NCBI RefSeq assembly: GCF_000219625.1
Contig: NC_018218.1
Location: 1,612,001 to 1,676,000 of the forward strand
Source of the DNA: Zymoseptoria tritici IPO323
Lineage: Eukaryota; Ascomycota; Dothideomycetes; Mycosphaerellales; Mycosphaerellaceae
Direction of reading: 5' to 3'
DNA: 64,000 nt
A program made the position numbers and the translations under genes. Shown piece by piece: positions 43,918-55,087 of this stretch (positions within the stretch are counted from its first letter, which is position 1; each line of letters starts with the position of its first letter). The notes beneath the pieces are model-generated. The model was not told where the DNA came from and ran no database searches. It worked only from the letters and a program-made list of their open reading frames with translations.

Positions 43918-46123
43918 CTACAACTTGCCCTGGAGGAACTTCTTCGGGATTGGTACATGGACATCTCGAATGAAGTCGGTGAATCCTTTCCCCAACCCGT
44001 CCAGCAGCTTCGAACTGGTGACGCCTCGACCCAATGGTCCATAGATGACGAAGTGCACGGCTTTGATGTTTGGCATCTCAACACGCTCGAGATGATACCT
44101 GGTCCGGAGTCAGCACTGCTCTCGCGTTCTCGCGAAGTCCAACTCACCAATCCTGCCAGTCGGTCCCCATGAGCTCGCGCATCTTCGCTTTGGTGAGAAG
44201 TGTCCGGAGCCAATCCCACTGGGCAACGATTAATTTTGATCGAACGAAGCTCTTCCGGATCGCAACGTACCTCTTCCTGAGTGTGAACAAAAGCTCCAAA
44301 ATTTATATTGGCCCCCTTGTCGCCAGACCTTGCAAGCGCCACGTCCCCCAAAGGCGCCATAACGGTCTCACCGAAGGAAGCAATGTCTACCGGCGACTCA
44401 GTGTCATAGTCCTCACGTGGCTGAAGCTTCTCGGTCTTCTCTGGCGGTCCTATCTTTGTCGTGCGTAGATCCGAAACATCGCTTCCAATCACACTGAACG
44501 ATTCGTCGAGATCCTTCTGCTCAACGATACCGGGATAGAAGGCGATGAAAGGTTTCGGCGCAGCTGTGCGCATATCTAGCGAGCTGTGCATCCCTGCCAT
44601 ATGTGAGCGTGTGCACGTATTGCGTTGCTGGGCTCGTACAGACCGCTAAAGTGCTGCATAACATTAGTAGCCCATGCAGCCATCATCTTGCCAATCACGT
44701 CCTTCTCGACGGCTTGCGCAAAGATACGGAGATATGTTGTCGATGCAAGCTGGCACGTCGGGTTAGGCTGCGGTCTTCCAACCCACTGGAAGTCGAGGAC
44801 GTCGAACTTGTCCAGCATGTTCCATTCCTTCAGCCGGTTCTTCAGCTGCGCTTCGTGAAGCTCATACTTCTTGGCGGTTGCATATCCGGTGGCGTTCACA
44901 AGCAGTTCAGCTTGGTACCTGCGAAGGACGTCAAAATCAACGAGCGCAAAGGACTGCCAAATATGTGCCATCCGCTTACCCTCCTCGATAGAAGATCGCC
45001 AGCTTCGTCGTCGAAGGCGGCGGGTACCCCTTGATGCCTGACACCTTGACCCTGTTCTTGCCGACTTGCTGGACGGTAATCTGGCCCACGTCGGCCTTGA
45101 CATCGCTGTTCAAGTATATGTTGCCCTGAAGCTCGTATCTGGACGTTGATCACAAGGTCAATCTCGGCAAGCCTGGGAGAAGCAGAACTTGACTCACAGA
45201 AATTGGCACTTCACAGTGTCTTCAGTGACGAAACCGTTCAGAGCTTCGTGCTTCGTTACGACTGAGTCGCCGTTGGCATCCACTTCCACTATACCAAGAC
45301 CAAGATTCAGGAGCTCATTAATCGGGTAGCGATCGAATCCAGCAAAGTTGGCGCCTGTGATGTATGTCGAGCACTCGATTAGATGACCAGCGACCAGGGC
45401 ACCTGCAAGAGCATCGAAATTATCAGGAGCCCATTGATGCCACCATGCGGCGGCTCCAATGACCGGACTTGCGTCTGCAACTCTACCACAGATGACAATA
45501 TCGGCACCCTCCTCGAGTGCACGTCGAATGGCCCGGCCTCCGAGATATGCGTTTGCTGAAATGACGGGCATTCTCTCGCGATCCTGGAGGAATCTTTGAG
45601 TGTCTTTGGCCAACTGCACATTGCTGTTCTCATGGTCGAGGTGGGAAAGTGCCTCATTCAGAATGCCATCGACTTTGTGCATCAAGTTGTCTCCTTCGAC
45701 AAAGGCCACCTTCAGATCCAGGTTCTTCGACTTGACAAATTCGTGCACCTTGATCGCCATTCCCTTGGGATTGAGTGAGCCTCCATTGATTACGACCTTG
45801 ATGCGCTTCTTCGCGACGATCTCTGCCGACAGCTCGATCCCATCCCAGGCGGTCTGACACCAACCTGGATGCTCGCCTTTTACAAATGCCTCGGCATCGT
45901 TTGCGAGATTGACCTCTGCCAGATAGTCACCTGTAATCACATCGACCTCGCCGTAGTAGGCCTGGTTGTACATGTGTATGCCAGGATCCGGCACTGCTCC
46001 CGAGCCTTGGAATCAACAGCAGTCAGTCTCGGGTAGAACCGAAGCCGCCTGCTAGGCAAGAAATGTAAGTTGATGGACGGGCTTACAGTTCGCAATGCGC
46101 ACCGGCCTCTGCGTCGAGCCCAT
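43918..46123 (-). CDS. AtuA-family protein (DUF1446, acyclic terpene utilisation type)
   Basis: Seven exons, complement(43918..44098, 44148..44218, 44271..44593, 44644..44918, 44980..45138, 45198..46005, 46087..46123), encode 617 residues. The introns are mostly 49-81 bp; one donor is GTCTGT. The AtuA domain (PF07287) covers about 10-445: IANCSGAVPDPGIHMYNQAY, FVEGDNLMHKVDGIL, DIVICGRVADASPVIGAAAW. A C-terminal ferredoxin-like module (about 500-617) has MAPLGDVALARSGDKGANIN. In Pseudomonas, AtuA is needed for citronellol/geraniol catabolism but its reaction is unknown. Here the gene is divergent from a family III CoA-transferase, which suggests acyl-CoA breakdown; that is inference. Confidence 0.93.
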
Positions 46124-46203
46124 CTTGGTCAGTTCTGGTGAATATTGCCTCGGTTGCAGTAGTTTCAGGCTTCGTGGGGTTCAAGAATGGTTGTTGGTCG
46201 CTA

Positions 46204-46218
46204 AGATGTTCAACATCT
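46204..46218. promoter_or_regulatory. Perfect 15-bp palindrome in the AtuA/CoA-transferase promoter
   Basis: AGATGTT-C-AACATCT forms two perfect 7-bp arms around one base, 81 bp upstream of the AtuA start and 534 bp from the CoA-transferase start. Symmetry of this kind is typical of a site for a dimeric regulator. No known fungal factor site was recognised. Confidence 0.45.
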
Positions 46219-46257
46219 CACTCCTCACCCTGTTGTCAGATTTCGGCAATCGGCGAA

Positions 46258-46275
46258 TGTAACGGTTGTAACGGT
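46258..46275. promoter_or_regulatory. Tandem TGTAACGGT repeat in the same promoter
   Basis: The nonamer TGTAACGGT occurs twice without a gap, about 135 bp upstream of the AtuA start. Each unit contains TAACGG, which resembles the core bound by Myb-type factors. Function is inferred from position only. Confidence 0.35.
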
Positions 46276-46751
46276 TGGGATGTTTGGGATGCTATGCAAT
46301 TGGCACTGTCGGCAGCAGCATTGCGAGTCGTGACAGTCGTCTCCAACATTTTCCGAGGTGAGCTGATGGAAGCGGGGTGGGGCTGATATTCGGTCTCTTG
46401 ACCCGCAGCGACACGAGCATTGCGACTCTGCCCTCTTTATTCTAAAGGCCAGCGGGTCGGCAGAAGGACAAATGCAAGTATTTCCCTCCCGTCTGAGCTT
46501 ATTGAATACCCCTCGACAAGCATTTACCGAGCAGAAAATTTACAAAGGTTTCGTTGAAGCCTCGAAGGTTACTTTAGCTCTAGAAGTGACAAGACTGAAG
46601 ACCAGCTGAACACAGCGTTGCACCATACTATATCGTGCAGATCTTGCCGGACCAACACGCGCAACAAAAGTATCAGGCCATCTACTTTGCCACATCATCG
46701 CCACAAGCACTGATCCGGGCAGTCGGCGCACTTACAGATTTGAAGCCTTGC

Positions 46752-48879
46752 ATGATGGGATCTGTAACTGGGAACGCTCAGGGCTATTCTGTCCCGAACG
46801 AGGCCCAGAGGATCTTCGAGGACGGCATCTTGAACAATCCACTCGTCCCGGCTCTGCCACAAGAGATTAAGGATGCCGGAAAGCTCGTATCATTTTCAGG
46901 CAACGACCAGCCTACCATTCCTATCAATTGGCGTTTCGCCGAGAGTGCGGCTGCTCTGACCGCTTTTCAAGCCTCGATGCTGAACGTGCTCAGGATCAGG
47001 AAGTTCAAAGACCAATGTCAGCTGTCCAAGGTCGAAATCAATACAGATCATGCTTCATTGTTCTTCATGTCGCCATTCCTTACCAAGGTTGTAGAGGACG
47101 GTGAACCGAAGACATTCCCAATGAGCGACACGAAGACCATCGAGAGCAAGTATGGCATAAAGAACACCGATCTCCACAAGGCCAACGCATCGATCCAGAG
47201 AGTACTTGCCACCAACATCTATAAAACTAAGGATGGCCGCTTCTACCATACTCACGGCAGCATGAATCCGGAACCAACCCAGACCGCGCTCGGTGCTGCC
47301 CTTGAAGGCGCTGCGGACGATAAGTATGAAGACGTCGCAGCTCGTTTCCAGGAACTCGTTGGAAAGCTAGATTCGGCTGAGCTCGATACCCTGATGAACG
47401 ACAAGTATCGCCAGGCGGGGACGATTGCCTACACCAGTGAAGAATTTTGGAAGACTGAGCATGGCAAGGCAAATGCGCACGTTGGACTTTATGAACTGGA
47501 GAAGTCAGAGACTCACGCCCAGCCCGCGTCTTGGTGGCCGGAGAATGATTCGATGCCATCATCGCCAAGCAGGCCTCTCGCCGGGCTGAAGATCGTGGAT
47601 CTGACCAGAATTATTGCCGCGCCGACCATTGTGAGTAGACCTACATCAATCGTTGCGTTGGGGACGAGACTGACGTGTGACTGCTCGTCAAAGTCACGAT
47701 GCCTTGCGGAGATGGGTGCCAGCGTGATGCGTGTTACCTCACCACACGTCACCGATATGTCCGGATTGCATCAAGATCTCAACTGGGGAAAATGGAACAC
47801 TTCTCTGCATTTGAAGAATGAAGAAGACCGGTTGAAGCTCGTCGAGCTCATGTGCGTCTTTCGCCCATAGGACTCCAGAAAGACGGTGCTGATCTTTCGA
47901 TAGCAAGGACGCCGATGTCGTGGTCGAGGGATACCGACCCTCCGTTATGGAGAAGTACGGCCTAGCGCGAGAAGACATCTTCAAACTGGTCAAGGATCGT
48001 GGTCGCGGCATCATCCATGTGAAGGAGAACTGCTACGGTTGGAATGGACCGTGGCAGGGTAGAAGTGGATGGCAGCAGATCAGCGATGCGGTGAGTCTTG
48101 TTCCAGTAGGGCGGCCCCAGAACTGCAGCTGACACGTGCGGTAGTGCTGCGGTGTATCACTGGCGTATGGAAAGGCGATGGGACTTGACGAAGCCGTGAC
48201 TCCTGTCTTCCCAAACTCTGACTACTGGTCAGACATCCTCAGGACTTCTCGTATCCCAGCAGCTAACAATAGTCCAGCACTGGCCTCATCGGCGCAACGT
48301 CCGTGCTCCACGCACTTATCAAACGAGCCGAAGAAGGCGGATCCTACGGAGTCAATGTCAGTTTCCAGTATTCCATGAGTGTGTGCAAGACTGACCGATG
48401 TGACAGGCATCGCTGAACTACTACTCCCAATGGCTCATCCGCTCAGTCGGTGGTAAGAAATTGAAGTGCAGAAGGCCCCCAGTGTCCAAGACTGTCTCGG
48501 ACGCCGGGGCCTTCGTCCAGTCCACATTGTCTACGACATCCGCTGACCTTATACGCTTTGCTTTGCAGAGTATCCGACCAGCATTTGGCGAGAAGTCTGG
48601 AGCCGCCACGGATCTCCTCAATTTCACAACTACCACGCCATGTCGTATTCGATCCCAGTCATGCTCGGCCTTCTCCACGAGTACGACGAGAAAGTGCTGT
48701 TCAATCCGGACTTCTTCGAGGAGAAACACTCCAAAGCTTTGGGCTTGACGTTCGTGCAGCCAAAGCCAGTGGCTCGCTTCGAGGCCGAGGTGGAGCTAAA
48801 GTACAACGTGGGAACCAGAGGCAATGCCGTTGACCAGCCGTATTGGCCAAAGGATTTGAGCGTGGAGGTGGTAGCATGA
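46752..48879 (+). CDS. CoA-transferase family III (CaiB/BaiF) protein
   Basis: Exons 46752..47630, 47694..47851, 47904..48090, 48145..48227, 48278..48356, 48407..48452 and 48569..48879 encode 580 residues. The start MMGSVTGNAQGYSVPNEAQ was chosen because homologues begin close to it; the open frame upstream has no ATG. Family wording includes INTDHASLFFMSPFLTKVV, NIYKTKDGRFYHTHGSMNP, PLAGLKIVDLTRIIAAPT followed by LAEMGASVMRV, DVVVEGYRPSVMEKYGL, and CYGWNGPWQGRSGWQQISDA. Family III enzymes move CoA between carboxylic acids through an aspartyl-CoA thioester. The substrate is unknown. The head-to-head AtuA gene and the matching many-exon structure point to a shared catabolic role. Confidence 0.93.
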
Positions 48880-48958
48880 ATGTGACGGGAGACAGACTGG
48901 CCCGCTTCTGTGTTGGCGGCAAGGAATGCTTGGATCTCGCAGTCACCTCACATCCAAA

Positions 48959-50812
48959 TCATCTATGCCGTATTACGGTCGTATTGCTCATTTGCACTTC
49001 TCTGCGTGCATCAGATCTCCGTCCTTCTCTCCAAAGGTGCAATCTTTCCATGATATCGCCGCCGAAGAAGGCCACCAAGATAGAACTGCCAACGACACAG
49101 GCCGTGACAGTCACCGCTACAGCCCAGAAGATCCACTGGTTGTATGTCATGTCGCGGATGTCGGCGGTATTAATGCCGAAGAACGAAGAAACAAAGTTCA
49201 ATGGGAGAAAGATGATCGTGACGACTGTGAAGACTAGAATCGCTTTTCCATGATCTTCTAGACGGATGTTGACCAACTGGATTGTTCTGTTCACCAGCCT
49301 GTCCGTATTATCTCGCAGGTCGCGCAGGTCAATCAATTCTCGCTCCAGATTATCGATGAGCTGTGCTACAGGATCAGGGAGCAGGGAGGAGGAAAGTTGC
49401 CGGAAGGTGGAGCGTCGAGATATGAGTCGCCGGGCTTCATGATCGTTGACCCCGCCGTACCGCACAGATGTCGCTGTTCGACTCGTGATTGATGCTGAAT
49501 CTGAATCTGCTTTCGGGTTGATGGCGCCCAGTATTGATTGCAATTCGCTGATCATGTCAATCTGCTGTTCCGTGATTTGAATGACAATATTCAGTTCCTC
49601 CTGACAAGCTATGAGGTCCATGACCAACTTCGTGCTTGGCGCGCGATGCAGACGGTATTGGAGATTACCTAGATGACCGCTGTAGCGGTCGGACAAGCAG
49701 AGTATCATGTCGGGCCAAAAGTTGCGGTGGAGCATACCCACGGCACCACTAAGACTGGCTATTGCATGTGTCATGGCGGTGTACTCAGTAGCCTCATTCG
49801 ACCTGAAGAAGTTGTTCCTGATGCCACGGAATGCAACATCGGAGATCCGGGAGGCGAGTTGGAGAGGCGGCCAGCGAGATTTCCAACTTTGATTGCTTGA
49901 GAAGGTCACAATGTGCTCTGGGTCAACAGCCAATATCCAGACTTCGTCAACGTTGAGGCCGGACGGGTAGTGGCCATACCACTGTCGGACCTTGAGATCA
50001 AGCTCGCGATTTGTGCTCCACGGCTTGTGTTTTGAAAACACTTGAGAGGTTTCTCTATCTGTGGTGTCTTCTAGACGATAAAAGTATTGCAGAATGGAGC
50101 GAACGACATGAGCGGAAGACCTCGCGGAGAGAAAGCGCTCTCTTCTGTCGACTTGAAACCTCAACGGAGGTGTACTACCATTAATCGTCCAGTCCAGAAA
50201 GGGCACAGATATCAGCATCGGGTAGACGCTATCCTCGTTCGCTGCGTCGTTCATCGACTGTGGCCTCAGCGTCTGAGAGAACGGAGCAAAATATTTCCCA
50301 TGCTTGGAGAACCGGGTCTGTCGTTGTATCGCCAGATCAAGCAACCGCATAGATTCTGTGATGTTGTTCAGATCATCGGACAACGCCCACAGGAAGCCTT
50401 GAAGGTATTCTGGGAATTTGGAAGAGCAGTGAATCCAACGACACTTTGCGGACTCGCTTGAGCTCTGTAAGCCATGCTGGCGCGATTCCAGCCTGAGGTG
50501 CCTCATCCAACCAAAATCTTCTTCCAGATTCGTGAGGCGCTGTTTCTCGATGGGATTCGCGTTGGCATTGGCGATCCGGAGCAAGCTCGCAGACGGTGTG
50601 TATGCTGCTGTCTCCGGTACGATACTCGATGGTACCCTCTCACACATCTCTAACATGGCGCCGCGATCAGGCCGAAGCGTGTCCATGCGCACGTCGTTGA
50701 CCAGCAGCTGTGCTGGCGTGAGCGGCTTCTGTCTCCATCGTAGGTCAGCATCGTAGTTGATGGCAGGGATGTCTTTGTCCTTGTCTGGATTTTGCCGCCG
50801 GTTTGGTGGCAT
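48959..50812 (-). CDS. CorA-like membrane protein (Mg2+ transporter fold), GIN motif
   Basis: An intronless frame of 617 codons starts MPPNRRQNPDKDKD. An earlier in-frame ATG at 50911 lies inside the CCGG inverted-repeat array, so I prefer 50812. Residues 1-430 are a large soluble region with no clear domain. A helical stalk follows (LIDNLERELIDLRDLRDNTD). Two transmembrane segments then appear, AILVFTVVTIIFLPLNFVSS and WIFWAVAVTVTACVVGSSIL. Between them lies FFGINTADIR, where CorA proteins carry the selectivity motif GMN; here it is GIN. Fungal CorA-like proteins with long N-termini are common and often of unknown function. It converges tail to tail with the CoA-transferase gene, 79 bp apart. 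Confidence 0.85.
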   Translation of the reverse strand: MPPNRRQNPDKDKDIPAINYDADLRWRQKPLTPAQLLVNDVRMDTLRPDRGAMLEMCERVPSSIVPETAAYTPSASLLRIANANANPIEKQRLTNLEEDFGWMRHLRLESRQHGLQSSSESAKCRWIHCSSKFPEYLQGFLWALSDDLNNITESMRLLDLAIQRQTRFSKHGKYFAPFSQTLRPQSMNDAANEDSVYPMLISVPFLDWTINGSTPPLRFQVDRRERFLSARSSAHVVRSILQYFYRLEDTTDRETSQVFSKHKPWSTNRELDLKVRQWYGHYPSGLNVDEVWILAVDPEHIVTFSSNQSWKSRWPPLQLASRISDVAFRGIRNNFFRSNEATEYTAMTHAIASLSGAVGMLHRNFWPDMILCLSDRYSGHLGNLQYRLHRAPSTKLVMDLIACQEELNIVIQITEQQIDMISELQSILGAINPKADSDSASITSRTATSVRYGGVNDHEARRLISRRSTFRQLSSSLLPDPVAQLIDNLERELIDLRDLRDNTDRLVNRTIQLVNIRLEDHGKAILVFTVVTIIFLPLNFVSSFFGINTADIRDMTYNQWIFWAVAVTVTACVVGSSILVAFFGGDIMERLHLWREGRRSDARREVQMSNTTVIRHR

Positions 50813-50892
50813 GACATCTCGTGTCACGAATCGTGTTGTAGCATGGAAGATGCATGTAAAGGAGAGAGATACCCGATGCTCCGTTGCTGACT

Positions 50893-50942
50893 CCGGAATT
50901 CCGGATGTCATCCGGATATAGAGATATCCGGTCTGTAACCGG
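50893..50942. promoter_or_regulatory. CCGG inverted-repeat array in the CorA/dihydroorotase promoter
   Basis: Five CCGG boxes (50893, 50901, 50912, 50928, 50939) lie within 50 bp and form overlapping perfect inverted repeats: CCGGAATTCCGG (50893-50904), CCGGATG-T-CATCCGG (50901-50915), and CCGGATAT-AGAG-ATATCCGG (50912-50931). The spacings include CGG-N7-CCG twice. CGG/CCG half-sites are typical of Zn2Cys6 dimers. Yeast Ppr1, which controls pyrimidine genes, uses CGG-N6-CCG, so this spacing is close but not equal. Confidence 0.55.
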
Positions 50943-51076
50943 CTGTCTGGCGAAGATTCTTAGCCACACTTGGACGACCGCCAAAAGCAAGTTCGGATAA
51001 ACGCGATTGTGTTTGCCGACTGCTTCATCCTTCGAGGTCGGTTCTCCGATGAACGCCTGATTACCTCTTCGACATC

Positions 51077-52267
51077 ATGGCGCCGAAGGAATTGCTGGAA
51101 AAGTTCAATGGCGTGCAGATGGCTGCGGCGGCAGACATGCATGTCCACCTGCGAGAAGGAGACATGTTGGAGCTTGTCGTGTGAGCAATTTCTATCCCAA
51201 CGATCATTGCGGAGCATGACTGACAGTTCGCAGCCCAACCATTCGCCAGGGAGGTGCCAATACCGTCTTCGTCATGGTACGAGGATTTTCTGCGCAAGAA
51301 CATTGAGTCGGACTGACTTCTTCAGCCTAATCTGGTCCCTCCGATCACGACCGTGAAACACGCTCTGGACTACAAAGAGCGCCTGGAAGAGCTGGAACCG
51401 AATGTCAAGTTCCTCATGTCACTCTACCTTCACCCGAACATTCAGCCGGAGACCGTCGTAGAGGCGAAGAGAAAAGGCATCACCGGCATCAAATCCTACC
51501 CGCACGGTGTCACGACCAACTCGACTGATGGCGTGCTATCGTACGAGCAGTTCTATCCGGTGTTCGAGCAGATGGAGAAGGAAGACATGGTGCTCAATCT
51601 CCACGGCGAGCTCCCACCTTCAGCAGGCGCCGATATCACAGTCCTCAATGCCGAAGAAGCCTTCCTCCCCACACTTCTTGACTTGCATCGCCGCTTTCCT
51701 AAACTGCGGATCATCCTGGAACACTGCACCTCCGCAGCTGCCATCGAGGCGGTCAAGTCGTGCGGTGACAATGTGGCGGCCACGATCACTGCTCATCATA
51801 TGTTCTTGACCGTGGACGACTGGGCTGGGGATCCACACTGCTTCTGCAAACCTGTAGCGAAAAATCCCTCAGATCGCCGTGCACTTCTGAAGACTGTCAT
51901 CAGTGGCGATCCGAAGTTCTTCTTGGGAACGGATTCTGCACCTCATCCTGCGATCTCGAAGCGCGGCGACAAAGTTGCGGCCGGAGTTTTCACTCAACCT
52001 CATGCTGTGGGACTTGTTGTCAATGCACTCGAGCTGGGTGTCGACCTGGGCGTGCTGGATGCGGACGATGTGACTATTGAGAAGCTGGAAAACTTCACCA
52101 GCAACTACGGACGGGCGTTCTATAAGGTGGAGGACGAGAAGAAGGAGAGAATCACGCTGAGTCGATGCTCGGCGGCCATCGCGGAGATTCTGCGCAGTGA
52201 GAGTGGGTCGGTGGAAGTTGTGCCGTTTCGTCGAGGGAAGATGACATGGGGCGCGATTTGGACATGA
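51077..52267 (+). CDS. URA4: Dihydroorotase (Ura4/PyrC type)
   Basis: Exons 51077..51180, 51234..51276 and 51326..52267 encode 362 residues; the introns are 53 and 49 bp. Metal ligands H22 and H24 are visible in DMHVHLREGD. The lysine normally carboxylated to bridge the two zincs is K105 in GITGIKSYPHG. Further motifs are LNLHGE, ILEHCTSA and FFLGTDSAPH with the catalytic aspartate. The enzyme closes carbamoyl aspartate to dihydroorotate, the third step of UMP synthesis, in the cytosol. Length and wording match yeast Ura4 and bacterial PyrC rather than the CAD-type domain. Its upstream region is the CCGG array shared with the CorA-like gene. Confidence 0.96.
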
Positions 52268-52702
52268 GCAAGAGGTGCCTTTGCTCCGAGAGTAGTGAAG
52301 TTTCGAACCTTTGTCGAGTCCCGTTGAGATCTCCATTGGAGCTGGGTCTTGCTGTACTTGGGCTTGAGAGCTTTACCACAAAGGCCAACGGAATCGGCGC
52401 GAACGCCATTTTTTGTCCATCATGACAAAGTGTCTCCGCGCCATTACTGTAGATGTTTGCAAATCATTGCAGTCGTATATTCATTTCCGTGGTCACGAGT
52501 CGCTTCCATGTCATCCGAGGTCGGGCAGCGAACTCCACTTCCTGACCGGCCGGTGTTTCTGATAACCACCACCTGGCATCTACGATTTCGCAACCTCCAC
52601 ACATGTCCTTCTCGAAAATTGCGATACATTGACGAAGAGACTGCAAAGCCGAAGTAGTATCGCAGCAGTACCGCACGAACTGTCATCTTCCCACGGTAAA
52701 AG
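52268..52702. other. Intergenic, no gene seen
   Basis: This is the 3' flank of dihydroorotase and promoter of the esterase. No element was recognised. Confidence 0.5.
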
Positions 52703-54463
52703 ATGCCACGACCTGAGCTTGAGCAGAAGCCCTACTTCCTGTACTCCAACTCTCTCGGCCATCTTGAAGGCCTGACCTTCACCGACGCATCAACGTCTCA
52801 AACTGCGCTCACCTTTTTCGGCGGCATTCCATACGCCTTGCCACCCGTGGCACAATATCGCTTCCGAGCACCGCGAAGACTTCCTGGAGACTTTCGCTAT
52901 GGCACCAAAGCGAGTCCCGGGAGGTACAATCGCGTTGCAGGTGTTTGTCCGCAGCCCGGCTGGCTAGGTCCACCTGATGAGAAGTTGTGGGATGAGAATT
53001 GTTTGTTTCTGAATGTGTATATTCCCAGCGGAGAGGCGCCTAGTGGGGGTTGGCCGGTTTTCTTCTACATTCACGGCGGTATGTCAAGAGCTCATAGCGA
53101 GTATGCTTGAGGACATCACTAACATGTCTGACAGGATTTCTACAATGGGGAGCACCGAACTTCGACCCGGTCAAGATGGCTCCGTTACTGAACTCCGCGT
53201 TCAAAGCCATCATCGTGGCACCGGCCTATAGGCTGAATGCTTTCGGCTTCATATCGAGCAAAGAGCTCGAATTGGAAGCTCAGGAGAACGGAGAGCCTGT
53301 TGGTAATCAGGGATTCTGGGATCAAAGACTTGCTCTAGAGTGGGTGGCAGAGCACATTTCCGAGTTTGGCGGGAACCCAGATGAGATCACTGTGGGTGGG
53401 TATAGCGCTGGGTCTCACAGCACGTTTCAACAACTCGCCCATGAGTTATACTTCGTTCCCGACCACAAAGCTATTATCAAGCGGGCGATCATGTGGTCGA
53501 ATTCACCTGGAGGTAAGCTGGTCGTGGACCATAATGCTCGATACAGGCTAACACTCTTCAGTCCAGCCTCGAACTACAGCGCAGCACCAAGCGCAGTTCG
53601 ACGAATTGTTGACCACTCTCGACATTCCACTGGCTCTCCTTCCTCACGAAAAGCTTCAACGCCTCCGAGCTCTCCCACCTAGGGACATAATTGCCGCCCA
53701 AGACTCTCTTCAGATCAGTGAATTCAGAGCCTGTTCAGACGGTACCTTCATATCTAAGTCCCTGGTCCACTCCATCAATACCGGAGACTTCGCCCGCCGC
53801 ATGAAGCGACGGGGAATCAAGTTGTTAAACGGCGAATGTCGAGACGAGCATGCCCTGTACGCTGCTTGGAGACCTCCGGTCACCTCGACGTATGACGCTG
53901 TCAAGCTTAGACTGTGTGCGGACTACCCGCCGGAGGTGGTGAGCAAATTGATGTCGTTTTACTGCGGAGACAAAAGGTCCCTTCCTCACGAAGCGGGAGA
54001 TTGGCAGGATGCCTTTGGAAAACTATATGCCAACATGCAGGTACATTCTCTGGAACGAGGCTTTCATGAGGCATTGGACAGAGGAGGACTGAGATATGGA
54101 GAGGATGTGTTTCGATATCGATTTGATTGGAGGACGAGTGGATGTAATCTACCTACGGACTGGGGAGTGACACACTCATCAGATATGGAAATCTGGCTCT
54201 GGGGCATCGACTCAAAAGATGGACTGACAAAGGAGGAAAAGATGCTCCTGAGGCCATGGAACGAGGCTTTTGCGAAGTTTGTGAAGGGAGAGAAGATGCC
54301 TGATCTGTGGAGGACGAAAGATGTGAAGCAGATGGTGAGGCTGAATGAGGATGGAGAGACTGACGTCTGGGTTGACGATCGGTGGATAGAAGGAGTGCAG
54401 TGTTGGCAGGCGGTCAATGCATCCAAGGGAGGTTTCTTGTATTGGGTTCGGTCGAGGCTCTAG
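52703..54463 (+). CDS. Carboxylesterase type B (alpha/beta hydrolase), intracellular
   Basis: Exons 52703..53078, 53135..53512 and 53562..54463 encode 551 residues; the introns are 56 and 49 bp. The type B pattern is clear: FFGGIPYALPPVAQYRFRAP near residue 38, ENCLFLNVYIP near 95, the oxyanion-hole HGG at 124-126, and the nucleophile S216 in GGYSAGS. A likely catalytic histidine lies in WGVTHSSDMEIWLWG near residue 492. There is no signal peptide, so the enzyme is probably cytosolic. Such enzymes cleave short to medium carboxylic esters. It is near the AtuA/CoA-transferase pair but separated by two unrelated genes, so a shared pathway is not shown. Confidence 0.92.
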
Positions 54464-55087
54464 GTTTGACAACGGCCATGCGACGGCAGCTTGAACATCT
54501 TAGCTGCCTGGGATCCGATTCTGGACGTCTGCAAAGTTCTGGATGTGGTCAATCACCCAAATGCTGGGATGTGTCACCACTGATGCTCAGATCTCACAGC
54601 ATGTCTCCAGTCATGCACGAACCCGTCGGCAGAGCCCTTGGTCGACGCAAGCGTCCGTGTTACTCTGCAAGAAAGGCCAACCTCTTTGCTTGGCCAGCAC
54701 ATTCACGCAAGTGGACCATCACTCCGGTTTGAGCAGCACAAAGGAATGCACAGATGTTTGCTGCATTTCTTTAGCACATGCGACAAACTGCCTCCACCCA
54801 CCACAGTACAAGCAAGTATACGTTCGTTTGAGACAAGACAACAAGCTTGCTCCATCGACAGACAATCGGCGCCAATCACAATCATCAAGCAAATTGGCTA
54901 CCTGTGCAGATACAATGTGGTATATCAATGGCGTTGACCGCCTGGTACTTGGTGCCAACTATTGTACACCGAGCAATACCTCCTTTCGTACTCAGACGAA
55001 TACCACTGAGATACAAAAAGACTTTAGTCTCTTACTGTCCACGAAAATCTAATACACAGCACACCTGCAGGACGACACAAGATCAAC
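54464..55087. other. Intergenic, promoter of the CCCH gene
   Basis: A 169-codon plus-strand frame (54543..55052) has unremarkable composition and no supporting feature. Nothing else was seen. Confidence 0.5.

Noticed and set aside
43377..44600. 407-codon minus-strand frame
   Set aside because: Only its first part (44593 down to 44271) is a real AtuA exon; the rest reads through introns and antisense of the OTU gene.
50812..50911. Upstream ATG of the CorA-like gene as the true start
   Set aside because: It lies within the inverted-repeat array, and the 33 extra residues lack family support; 50812 is preferred.
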